Below, piece after piece: positions 1 to 7,776 of a stretch of 24,734 bases of DNA. The stretch spans positions 1 to 24,734 of the forward strand of contig CAZKTN010000030.1 of NCBI GenBank assembly GCA_964555705.1. The letters run 5' to 3'. Both the position numbers and the translations under genes were made by a program. The notes beneath the pieces were generated by a model, which made no database searches, had not been told where the DNA came from, and was given only the letters and a program-made list of their open reading frames with translations. Each line of letters begins with the position of its first letter. Position 1 is the first letter of the stretch. This DNA comes from ZLKRG44 sp964555705 (lineage in GTDB: Bacteria > Planctomycetota > Phycisphaerae > Phycisphaerales > SM1A02).

Positions 1-127
1 GCTGCTCGAAGGGCCGCTCGCGCACCGCGCGCCACACAGTGCCGAACCCGCCGCGGCCGACCTGGTTGATGAGGCGATATGGCCCGATGAGCGAGCCGGC
101 AGCCTCAATTGCTGGATGATCGGCCAT
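1..127 (-). CDS. Serine/threonine protein kinase, N-terminal fragment (runs off the window)
   Basis: This is the first 42 codons of a minus-strand gene that continues beyond base 1. I translated it by hand from the ATG at 127-125: MADHPAIEAAGSLIGPYRL, then INQVGRGGFGTVWRAVRERP. The Gly-rich nucleotide loop (GRGGFGTVW) preceded by IGPYRL is the start of a Hanks-type kinase domain. It closely matches the same segment of the two complete kinases in this window (IGPYTLISVLGEGGFGVVWL and IGPYTLVKMLGEGGFGSVWL). The short leader of about 13 residues before the domain is also like theirs. It diverges from the RCC1 gene, with about 210 bases between them. No clear Shine-Dalgarno site is visible. Catalytic residues lie outside the window, so activity cannot be judged. 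The identification is firm; the C-terminal architecture is unknown. Confidence 0.85.
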   Translation of the reverse strand, partial: MADHPAIEAAGSLIGPYRLINQVGRGGFGTVWRAVRERPFEQ

Positions 128-341
128 AGGGAGTCGAAGCTCGGTCGGACGGGTCGGATCCACGATGCCGTGATTAGACCGTCTCGGACTGCCCCGGGGC
201 ACCGGTCAAACCGAGGCGCCGCGGCACAAATCCTGGAGTTTCGTGGCAGGCGCCCGCGCAGGTATCCCGTTTCTCGGGGCGATGGCTCCTCGTGTGCTGG
301 GCTGTCGATCTGTGCCTTGAGCCATCGTGAGAAAGCTTGAC
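128..341. other. Divergent intergenic region
   Basis: About 210 bases separate the minus-strand kinase and the plus-strand RCC1 gene. It must hold promoters for both, but I see no convincing -35/-10 pair. A TCTAAT box on the minus strand (173-178) resembles a -10, without a matching -35 at normal spacing. No RNA gene or repeat is evident. Confidence 0.4.
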
Positions 342-3300
342 ATGACCTGTTCCGTAGTCGCCAGCGTGGGTGGTCCTCAAGCGCGTGCCCGGCGGGGTGC
401 AGCAACGCTGCTCAGCGGCATCGCGGCCGTTGCGGTCGCGCACGCAGCGATGGCGCAAGGTCAAGTCGTAGGGTGGGGCGAAAACACCAATGGGCAGGTT
501 TCCCCGCAGATCACAACCTTGCCTCGGAACTCTCAGGTCGCGTGCGGCATGCATCACACCTATGCGCTCCAAGCCGACGGCGCGTTACGTGGTTGGGGCT
601 GGAACAACTACGGTCAGACCAGCGCTCCCACGAGCCTTGGGGTCGTGACACAGGTTGCATGTGGCGAGTACTACACCTACGCACTTCAGTCAGACGGCAG
701 CCTGCGCGGATGGGGCAGGAACAATAGCGGGCAGGTGAACACGCCCTCAGACCTTGGGGTCGTTAGGCAGGTCGCATGCGGGCGTGATCACACCTACGCA
801 CTTCAGTCAGACGGCACCCTTCGTGGGTGGGGCAACAACGGCTTCGGTCAGACTGCAACGCCCTCAGACCTCGGGGCCGCGATGCAGGTCGCGTGTGGAG
901 GTGCACACACCTACGCGCTTCAGTCAGACGGCAGCCTGCGCGGGTGGGGCGGCAACGGCTTCGGTCAGACGGCAACCCCCTCAGACCTCGGGGCCGTGAT
1001 GCAGGTCGCGTGTGGAGGTGCACACACATATGCGCTTCGATCAGACGGGACCGTGCGCGGGTGGGGCTCGAACTCCAGTCTTCAAATAAGCACGCCCGCC
1101 AATCTCGGGGTCGTGACTCAGGTTGCGTGCGGCGTCCTTCTCACTTGTGTGGTTCAGGCTGACGGAACTGTGCAAGGGTGGGGCATGCATCAGGACGGAA
1201 CCGGACAGCAGACCGTCGTGCCGGCCGATCTCGGGATCGTGACGCAGGTCGCATGCGGCGGTCACGCCTACGCACTTCGGTCGGACGGGACGCTGCGAGG
1301 TTGGGGTGGCGACCAGTTCGGTGAGACTGCGACACCTGAGAACACTGGAGTTGTGACGCAGGTCGCAGCGGGCGGACGTAGCACCTATGTACTTCGGTCA
1401 GATGGGAGCCTCCGCGGCTGGGGATCGAACTTGTCGGGTTCGACTAACACTCCCGCTGATCTCGGGGTCGTCACGCAGGTCACGTGCGGTGGGTCTCACA
1501 CCTACGCCCTGCAGTCGGACGGGACACTGCGAGGTTGGGGCGCGAATTGGGACGGTCAGACCACTACGCCCGACAACCTGGGGATCGTGACGCAGGTCGC
1601 ATGCGGCGCTTCACACACTTACGCACTGCAGTCAGGCGGGACCCTTCGTGGATGGGGTTTGAATCAGGTCGGTCAGACCACTACGCCCGCCAATCTCGGG
1701 GTCGTGACGCAGGTTGCGTGCGGGAACTACTTCACGTACGCGCTGCAGTCAGACGGGACCCTGCGCGGCTGGGGAGCGAACTCGTTCAATACGACCAACA
1801 CGCCCGCGAACGTGGGGCTTGTGACGCAGGTTGCGTGTGGGGCGGACTTTGTGTACGCGCTTCGATCAGACGGGACACTGCGTGGATGGGGCAACAATCT
1901 GAATGGTCAGACCACCACACCCCCGAACCTTGGGACCGTTACGCAGGTCGCATGCGGAGACGCCCATACCTACGCACTTCGATCAGACGGGACCGTGCGC
2001 GGCTGGGGGTTCAATAGCTTCGGTCAGACTGCGACGCCCGCGAATCTGAGGTCTGTCGCACAGATCGTTTGCGGTGTGAGTCACACCTACGCTTTGCTTT
2101 CGCCTTCCGCGAGTTCGTGCTCGAACCCTGGTGGGGCTGGGACGGCGACGCTTGCGGTGAGCGGCGCGGCGTGGGAGAACGTGAGCATCTGGTCGTGGTC
2201 GGACGGCGGCGGCCCTCAGGTGCCTGGTCTGCTGACGAACGTGGACCTTGGCGACTTCGGGAGCGTGGGCTCGACGTGCGACGCGCAGTGCGCGACGCTG
2301 GTGGCCCGGAGCGGGTCGACGCTGATCGTGCCTGCGAACCTGGCTGACGCCTCGACGTGGGGGAACCACTCGGTGAGCGTGTCGGGCGCGGCGACGATGG
2401 CGGGGCGCGTGTGGCTTCTTGGCTCCGGCGCGTCGACGCTTCCTGCGGACCTGAACATCCCGGTGGTGGTGACAGGGAACCCGCAGGGGACATTCGACGT
2501 GATCCAGACGACGGTGCCGCCGCCGGCGGGAAAGTTCCTGACGCTGGTGCCGAGCTCTTCGCTTGGCGGGGGGACGACGTACTCGCTGCGGCTGCTGGAC
2601 TTGCCGGGGTCGGCATCGCTGACGGGCGCTTCGTCGGGGACATTCGTGGGCACTGCGGTGGCGGCGGAGGCGATGGACTGGAACGGGGACGGGTTTGACG
2701 ACCTCGCGCTGGCGATCGACTTCGGCACGAGCCAGTCTGGCCGGCTGCAGGTGCTGCTCAATGACGGGGAGGGGAACCTCGGCGGCACGAGCGTGCAGGT
2801 GAACACGCCGGCGGGCCCGCAGTGCCTGGCGGTGGGCGACGTCAACGAGGACGGCAAGACCGATGCTGTGGTGTGCATCGGTAGCAACCAGACGGCGCAG
2901 ATCTACGTTAATGCGTACACGGGCTCCACGCAGGGCGTGCCTTTCACCGCGGGTGCAACGCTTCCTGTGGGCGGCGACCCTTTGAGCGCGATCGTGATTC
3001 CTCCGGCAGGGGGATCGTCGCTGGTGGCGGGCCCGAGCGGGCCGGGCGTGGGGGTGGGCAGCGGCGGCTCTGGCGGTTCTGGCGGTTCGGGTACGTCGGT
3101 GAAGGTGTTCAACCCGATCAGCGGCCAGCAGACTCAGAACGTGGCGACAGGAGGCGCGCCGAATGCGCTGGTGCGTCGTGGCCGGCAACTTGGCACAGGC
3201 GGCAACAACTCGACCACGGTCGGCGGGTCGGACCTTCCCGGATTCCTGGCGCTGCTGACGCCGGACGCGCAGGGCCAGTACGCGGTGACGCAGCAGGTGT

Positions 3301-3965
3301 CGGTGCCCGGAGTTCCCCGGCAGATGGACGCGGCGGACATCGACGGCGACGGATACGTGGACATCGTGAGCGCGAACTCGAGCCCGCAGGTGCAGGGCAC
3401 GGGGACTGCGCTTCCGGTGCTGACGCTCTTCCGTGGCGGACCGGTACAGGTGGGCCAGGCGGTGCCCATCGCGCCGATAGGCAGCACGGCGGGCCTTGAC
3501 ATCTCGCTGATCGACGCGGACTCCGACGGTGACCGGGACCTTGTGAGCGTGCACCAGACGGTGGTGGGCCAGAGCAAGGCGGTGCTGATCCAGATCGACA
3601 CGCCTGGGCCTGGCGCGCCGCTGACGATCGGCGCGCAGACGGAGCTTGATGCGTCGCGCCCGATCCTGAGCACTCGGGGCAACCTCGATGGCGTCGGCGG
3701 GGAGGACCTCTTCCTGGTTGACTCGGGATCCTCGAGCCTGTCGCTGGCGGGCGGCGGCGGTCCGGCGGTGCGGCCCTTCCGGGGAAGCCCGGAGGTGCCC
3801 ACGTGCACGGGTGACGTCAACGGAGATGGCGAGCGCGACGGAGTGGACCTGGGCACGCTGCTGGCGCAGTGGGGCACGGCAGGCAGCGCGGACATCGACT
3901 CGAGCGGATCCGTCGACGGCGTCGACCTCGCCTTCCTGCTCGCCAACTGGGGACCCTGCCCGTGA
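342..3965 (+). CDS. Secreted RCC1-repeat / FG-GAP protein with dockerin-like C-terminus
   Basis: The predicted product is exported and has about 1207 residues. The N-terminus has a basic stretch (RARR) and a hydrophobic segment ending AHAAMAQ, which reads as a signal peptide cleaved after AMA. About 14 repeats of 39 residues follow (consensus DGTLRGWG..GQTTTP..LG.VTQVACG..HTYAL.S), an RCC1-like beta-propeller type. The second half carries calcium-type FG-GAP/VCBS motifs (DWNGDGFDDLA, GDVNEDGKTDA, DIDGDGYVDIV, DADSDGDRDLV), a Gly-Ser linker near 3055-3095, and a terminal doublet (GDVNGDGERDGVDLGTLLAQWG and a second copy ending LLANWG). This tail is typical of secreted Phycisphaerae proteins. 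I chose ATG 342 over the in-frame GTG at 327, because only the ATG has a purine-rich stretch (GAGAAAG) upstream; this is not decisive. The stop overlaps the start of the next kinase gene. Role unknown; surface binding or display is inference. Confidence 0.85.
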   Translation: MTCSVVASVGGPQARARRGAATLLSGIAAVAVAHAAMAQGQVVGWGENTNGQVSPQITTLPRNSQVACGMHHTYALQADGALRGWGWNNYGQTSAPTSLGVVTQVACGEYYTYALQSDGSLRGWGRNNSGQVNTPSDLGVVRQVACGRDHTYALQSDGTLRGWGNNGFGQTATPSDLGAAMQVACGGAHTYALQSDGSLRGWGGNGFGQTATPSDLGAVMQVACGGAHTYALRSDGTVRGWGSNSSLQISTPANLGVVTQVACGVLLTCVVQADGTVQGWGMHQDGTGQQTVVPADLGIVTQVACGGHAYALRSDGTLRGWGGDQFGETATPENTGVVTQVAAGGRSTYVLRSDGSLRGWGSNLSGSTNTPADLGVVTQVTCGGSHTYALQSDGTLRGWGANWDGQTTTPDNLGIVTQVACGASHTYALQSGGTLRGWGLNQVGQTTTPANLGVVTQVACGNYFTYALQSDGTLRGWGANSFNTTNTPANVGLVTQVACGADFVYALRSDGTLRGWGNNLNGQTTTPPNLGTVTQVACGDAHTYALRSDGTVRGWGFNSFGQTATPANLRSVAQIVCGVSHTYALLSPSASSCSNPGGAGTATLAVSGAAWENVSIWSWSDGGGPQVPGLLTNVDLGDFGSVGSTCDAQCATLVARSGSTLIVPANLADASTWGNHSVSVSGAATMAGRVWLLGSGASTLPADLNIPVVVTGNPQGTFDVIQTTVPPPAGKFLTLVPSSSLGGGTTYSLRLLDLPGSASLTGASSGTFVGTAVAAEAMDWNGDGFDDLALAIDFGTSQSGRLQVLLNDGEGNLGGTSVQVNTPAGPQCLAVGDVNEDGKTDAVVCIGSNQTAQIYVNAYTGSTQGVPFTAGATLPVGGDPLSAIVIPPAGGSSLVAGPSGPGVGVGSGGSGGSGGSGTSVKVFNPISGQQTQNVATGGAPNALVRRGRQLGTGGNNSTTVGGSDLPGFLALLTPDAQGQYAVTQQVSVPGVPRQMDAADIDGDGYVDIVSANSSPQVQGTGTALPVLTLFRGGPVQVGQAVPIAPIGSTAGLDISLIDADSDGDRDLVSVHQTVVGQSKAVLIQIDTPGPGAPLTIGAQTELDASRPILSTRGNLDGVGGEDLFLVDSGSSSLSLAGGGGPAVRPFRGSPEVPTCTGDVNGDGERDGVDLGTLLAQWGTAGSADIDSSGSVDGVDLAFLLANWGPCP
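466..2100 (+). repeat. Tandem 117-bp repeat array encoding RCC1-like repeats
   Basis: Fourteen in-frame units of about 117 bases (39 codons) lie head to tail, each marked by a GWG motif. The units starting near 841 and 958 are almost identical at the DNA level over about 80 bases, with only a few substitutions. This points to recent duplication or gene conversion. Other units are more diverged, and a few differ slightly in length (the unit around 1180-1260 has a longer loop, HQDGTGQQ). Confidence 0.85.
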
Positions 3966-6892
3966 GCGATAGCGCGCCGGGAGCCGGCAAGACACCCGGC
4001 TCCTCGACGCCCGACGAGACCATCATCGGTTCGGGGAGCGGGGGCGGTTCGTCAGGTGGCAGTGGCGGATTCGCCGGTGAGTCTCCGGGCGACCAGATCG
4101 GGCCGTACACGCTGATCTCGGTGCTTGGGGAGGGAGGGTTCGGTGTGGTGTGGCTCGCGGAGCGGCGCGAGCCCTTCGTGCAGCAAGTCGCCTTGAAGGT
4201 CGTCAAGGCAGGCATGGATTCCAACGCGGTGGTCGCGCGCTTTGAGCAGGAGCGGCAGGCGCTCGCGATCATGAACCACCCGAATGTCGCGCGCGTGATC
4301 GACGGTGGGCTCACTGCGCACGGGCGACCGTTCTTTGCGATGGAGTACGTCAAGGGCGCGTCCGTGACGAGCTTCTGCGACTCGCGGAAGATGACGATTC
4401 GCGACCGGCTCAAGATGTTCCTGCAGGTGTGCGATGCGGTGCAGCATGCCCACACGAAGGGCATCATCCACCGCGACCTCAAGCCATCCAACATCCTCGC
4501 ATTCCGGGCGGAGAACGATGCCCCAGTGGTGAAGGTGATCGACTTCGGCGTGGCCAAGGCCCTGACGCAGCGCCTGACTGAGCGCACGATCTTCACCGAG
4601 ACGGGGCAAATGCTCGGCACCCCCGAGTACATGAGCCCTGAGCAGGCGGAGCCTGACGCCACGGACATCGACACGCGCAGCGACGTGTACAGCCTTGGCG
4701 CAGTTCTCTATGAGCTGCTGTGCGGGTCATTGCCCTTTGAGCCAAAGGACCTCCGCAGCCGCGCGTTCCGCGAGATCCAGCGCATCATCCGCGAGGTCGA
4801 TCCGCCGGCGCCCGCGACGCGCCTCTCTACGGTCGCAACGCGCGACTCGGTGCTGGCAAGCAAGATCGCGACTGCGCGCAACGAGCGCGTCGATTCGCTT
4901 GCCGCGCTGCTCAAGCGCGAGCTCCAGTGGATCCCGCTCAAGGCGATGCGCAAGGAGCGGTCGGAGCGGTATGCCTCGCCGAACGACCTTGCGCAGGACA
5001 TCAGGAACTACCTCGAGGGTCGCCCGCTCGTCGCTGCCCCCGAGTCGGCCGGCTACCGGGCGCGGAAGTTCGTGCGGCGACACCGCGTGGCGGTGTCGGT
5101 TGCGGCGCTGCTGGCGGTCACCGTGTCCGCGGCTGCGGTGGTGAGCACAATCGCATGGATGGACGAGGCGCGGGCCCGTGCCATCGCGGAGCTTCGTGAG
5201 AGGAATCTGCGCGAAGTCCTCGAGTTCCAGCACGCTCAGCTCGCGACTGTCGGCCAGGAGCAGTCAGGCATCGCGATGTTCTCGGAGGTCCTTCGCCAGC
5301 ACCGCACGAATCTCGCGCTTCGCGGAGTGGATGCGGCTGCTGTCGAGGAGTCTGCGAGGTCGCTTGCGGAGGCGCTCGAGGCTGTCAATCCATCTGATGT
5401 CGCGTACAACCTCATCAGGCACGTCATCCTCGGGCAGGGCGCCGAGAGTGTGCGCCGGGACTACCCGGCGAGCCCTGACGTGCAGGCTGGACTCATGGTT
5501 GCGCTCGGCCGCACGTTTCTCGAGCTCGGAGACGGGCAGTCGGCCAAGACGCTGTTTGATGATGCAGCCTCCGTGCTCGCTGCGAGCGTCGGCGAGTCGG
5601 ACCGTCGCAGCCTCGAGGCCCGCGAGTACTCGATTCGTGCCCGGATGCTCGTCGGCGATGACCGCAGCGCCATCATCACGGACCTCGTGGGCCTGCTTGC
5701 GGCGCGGCGCGAGGTGCTGGGCAATGCCCACCCCGACACGCTTGCGTCGATGCGGGCGCTCGCCATCGCGCACGCTGACGCCGGGCAGCGCGGCGAGGCG
5801 ATCGCGCTGATGGAGCAGGTGGTGGCGACCACCACATCGCAGGACGGGCTCGCGCCTTACGCCATTGCGGACCTTGCGTCGCTTGGGGACCTTCTTCGCG
5901 AGGCAGGGGAGCTCGAGCGGAGCGAGGCTCGGCTTGCGGAGGCGCTCAGCCGTCTCGACCGCATGCCATCACGGCTGCCGCGCCTGCGCGCGGCTGTCCT
6001 CACCAACCTTGGGCTCGCGCAGGTCAGCGCACACTGGGATGCCGACAAGGTGCGAAAGGGAATCGACGCGCTTCGCGAGGCGAACCGCATCGACGAGTCG
6101 GTCAACGGCGAGACGCACCCGCTCTCATTCGAGAGCCGGGGGAATCTGGCCGCGTGGATCGAGCAGCTTGCCGATGGCGATGCATCCCTGCGCAACGAGG
6201 CACTCGCGATCCAGCGACGTTCGCGCGCGATCGGCGAAAGCATGCCGTTCAGGCCGCGCGCGCACTATGAGGGTCTGATCGGACTGGCCGTGACGATCGC
6301 CAGGAGTGCGGGCGGGATCGGGTCCCAGTCCAAGGAGGTGGACCTCGAAGAGGCAGTGCGGCTTGCGGATGCCGCGGTGCGGATGATGGAGTCGCGCTCC
6401 GGACCGATGGACGATCTTGTCCTGGAGGCGCGGATCTCGCTCGCGTCCGTGCACATGCTCGCGGGATCGCCCGCTGAGGCCGAGCGAATCCTCGCAGTCG
6501 TGATCGGGCGACGCACCCGTGCCACGGGCGATGGGCCGGGCCTCGACCCTGGTGATCTCGCCGTTCTTCGCCCGCGAATCGATCACGCGCAGGCTGTGGT
6601 CATGCAGGGCCGCTGGGCAGACTCGCTTCGACTTCTCGATGCTGCGCAGCAGGATGCGGGGCGCGCGCGGCCGACCACGTCGCAGATCCGGTGGGATATC
6701 GCGCTGCGGCTCCTGAGGTACCTGGAGCAGGCGCCACCTGAAGTCAACGTGGCTCCTGAGCGCATCGCTGCCCAGCAGGCAGTGGTCGAGGGGCTCCGCG
6801 CGGTGCGCCTCAAGGAGGGACTCGATGCCGACCTCGACGATCCGTCGCATGTCGTCATCCCGGTTTCGGCGAAGGGAAGTCCGCGCGCGTAG
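3962..6892 (+). CDS. Membrane-anchored serine/threonine kinase with TPR-type C-terminal half
   Basis: The product is a 976-residue Hanks-type kinase. The kinase domain spans about residues 49-330: glycine loop GEGGFGVVW (56-64), VALK lysine K79, HRDLKPSN with catalytic D172, DFG 194-196 and PEYMSPEQ (221-228). All core residues are present, so it should be active. A single membrane segment lies at about 377-399, after basic residues (RKFVRRHR). The remaining roughly 570 residues are helical, with TPR-like character (ALGRTFLELGDGQSAKTLFDDA). A Gly/Ser-rich leader (residues 23-37) precedes the kinase. The reading frame is open back to 3869, but that part is a shadow of the preceding gene. GTG 3962, forming a GTGA overlap with the RCC1 stop, is the natural start and implies translational coupling. 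The kinase would sit in the cytoplasm and the TPR part across the membrane. Substrates are unknown. Confidence 0.92.
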   Translation: MSDSAPGAGKTPGSSTPDETIIGSGSGGGSSGGSGGFAGESPGDQIGPYTLISVLGEGGFGVVWLAERREPFVQQVALKVVKAGMDSNAVVARFEQERQALAIMNHPNVARVIDGGLTAHGRPFFAMEYVKGASVTSFCDSRKMTIRDRLKMFLQVCDAVQHAHTKGIIHRDLKPSNILAFRAENDAPVVKVIDFGVAKALTQRLTERTIFTETGQMLGTPEYMSPEQAEPDATDIDTRSDVYSLGAVLYELLCGSLPFEPKDLRSRAFREIQRIIREVDPPAPATRLSTVATRDSVLASKIATARNERVDSLAALLKRELQWIPLKAMRKERSERYASPNDLAQDIRNYLEGRPLVAAPESAGYRARKFVRRHRVAVSVAALLAVTVSAAAVVSTIAWMDEARARAIAELRERNLREVLEFQHAQLATVGQEQSGIAMFSEVLRQHRTNLALRGVDAAAVEESARSLAEALEAVNPSDVAYNLIRHVILGQGAESVRRDYPASPDVQAGLMVALGRTFLELGDGQSAKTLFDDAASVLAASVGESDRRSLEAREYSIRARMLVGDDRSAIITDLVGLLAARREVLGNAHPDTLASMRALAIAHADAGQRGEAIALMEQVVATTTSQDGLAPYAIADLASLGDLLREAGELERSEARLAEALSRLDRMPSRLPRLRAAVLTNLGLAQVSAHWDADKVRKGIDALREANRIDESVNGETHPLSFESRGNLAAWIEQLADGDASLRNEALAIQRRSRAIGESMPFRPRAHYEGLIGLAVTIARSAGGIGSQSKEVDLEEAVRLADAAVRMMESRSGPMDDLVLEARISLASVHMLAGSPAEAERILAVVIGRRTRATGDGPGLDPGDLAVLRPRIDHAQAVVMQGRWADSLRLLDAAQQDAGRARPTTSQIRWDIALRLLRYLEQAPPEVNVAPERIAAQQAVVEGLRAVRLKEGLDADLDDPSHVVIPVSAKGSPRA

Positions 6893-6983
6893 GTCGCGCC
6901 CGTCAGCGGGCTGAGCCGCGGACCTTCCGGAAATGGCCGCCCTCAAGCGGATGGGACCGCTCTCGCGCTACCCTTGCGCCCCT
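6893..6983 (+). promoter_or_regulatory. Possible fabI promoter with short leader
   Basis: The 91-base gap before fabI holds a small hairpin (GCCCG/CGGGC, 6898-6911) just after the kinase stop, with no T-tract. A TACCCT box at 6969-6974 lies 9 bases before the fabI ATG. No Shine-Dalgarno site is visible, so a leaderless or very short-leader transcript is possible. No good -35 is seen. Confidence 0.25.
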
Positions 6984-7766
6984 ATGGCAATCATGACGGG
7001 AAAGCGTGGACTGGTGGTGGGCATCGCCAACGACTACAGCGCTGCGTACGGCATCGCGCAGAGCCTGCTTCGCGAAGGCGCGGAATGCATCTACACCTAC
7101 CTTCCGCTGGGCGCGAACATGGAGCGGCGCGTGCGCAAGACAATCGCGCAGCTCGGGAACGAGAGTCCATGGCTGGTGCCCATGGATGCCGGCAAGGATG
7201 AGGAGCTCGACGCCACGTTCGCCAAGATCAAGGCCGACTTCGGCACCATCGACTTCATCGTGCACTCGATCGCGTTCGCCGAGAAGGACTGGCTGAAGGC
7301 GGGTGTGTTCACGGCGACGCCGCGGCAGGTGTTCACGCAGGCCATGGACCTCTCCGCGTACACGCTCGCGGCGATGGCGCACCGTGCGGCACCGCTGATG
7401 CCCAATGGCGGGTCGATCATCTCCCTCTCGTACTACGGCGCGGAGAAGGCCGTGCCCGGCTACAACGTGATGGGCGTGGCGAAGGCCGCGCTCGAGGCGA
7501 CCAACCGATACCTCGCGATGGAGCTGGGCGAGAAGGGGATCCGCGTCAACTGCATCTCTGCAGGCCCGATGCGCACGCTCAGCGCGATGGCGGTGGGCGG
7601 GTTCAGCGACATCCTCGACTGGGTCGAGAAGAAGGCGCCGCTGCGCCGCAACATCACCACAGAGCAGGTGGGCGACACCGGCATGTTCCTGCTGTCGCCG
7701 CTGTCCGCGGGCATCACCGGCCAGGTGATCTACGTCGACAGCGGCTACTCGATCATGGGATTGTGA
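6984..7766 (+). CDS. fabI: Enoyl-[acyl-carrier-protein] reductase (NADH)
   Basis: FabI reduces trans-2-enoyl-ACP with NAD(P)H in the last step of each type II fatty acid elongation cycle, in the cytoplasm. The 260-residue product has the family's usual length. The cofactor fold starts with KRGLVVGIANDYSAAYGIAQ. The catalytic Tyr-X6-Lys appears as YNVMGVAK (Y160, K167), with the other conserved Tyr about ten residues upstream (Y150, in SLSYYGAEKAVPG). Further FabI signatures are RVNCISAGPMRTL and the C-terminal SAGITGQVIYVDSGYSIMG. This matches the E. coli FabI spacing (Y146, Y156, K163). The frame is open upstream to 6933, but homology begins only at MAIMTGKRG, so I chose ATG 6984; ATG 6993 is a close alternative. 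The phosphatase gene follows after 10 bases and is probably cotranscribed. Confidence 0.95.
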   Translation: MAIMTGKRGLVVGIANDYSAAYGIAQSLLREGAECIYTYLPLGANMERRVRKTIAQLGNESPWLVPMDAGKDEELDATFAKIKADFGTIDFIVHSIAFAEKDWLKAGVFTATPRQVFTQAMDLSAYTLAAMAHRAAPLMPNGGSIISLSYYGAEKAVPGYNVMGVAKAALEATNRYLAMELGEKGIRVNCISAGPMRTLSAMAVGGFSDILDWVEKKAPLRRNITTEQVGDTGMFLLSPLSAGITGQVIYVDSGYSIMGL

Positions 7767-7776
7767 GCCCGCGCAT

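Noticed and set aside
337..342. TTGACA as a perfect -35 box
   Set aside because: It lies at the start codon of the RCC1 gene, with no -10 at 16-18 bases downstream; it is a chance match.
466..2100. Regular DNA repeats as a CRISPR array or satellite
   Set aside because: The period is 117 bases, the units are in frame and they encode a clear protein repeat; there are no short repeats with unique spacers.
1983..3995. A 670-codon open frame on the minus strand across the second half of the RCC1 gene
   Set aside because: It is rich in Arg, His and Ala, has no recognisable domain and lies opposite a clear FG-GAP/dockerin gene; such frames are common in high-GC DNA.
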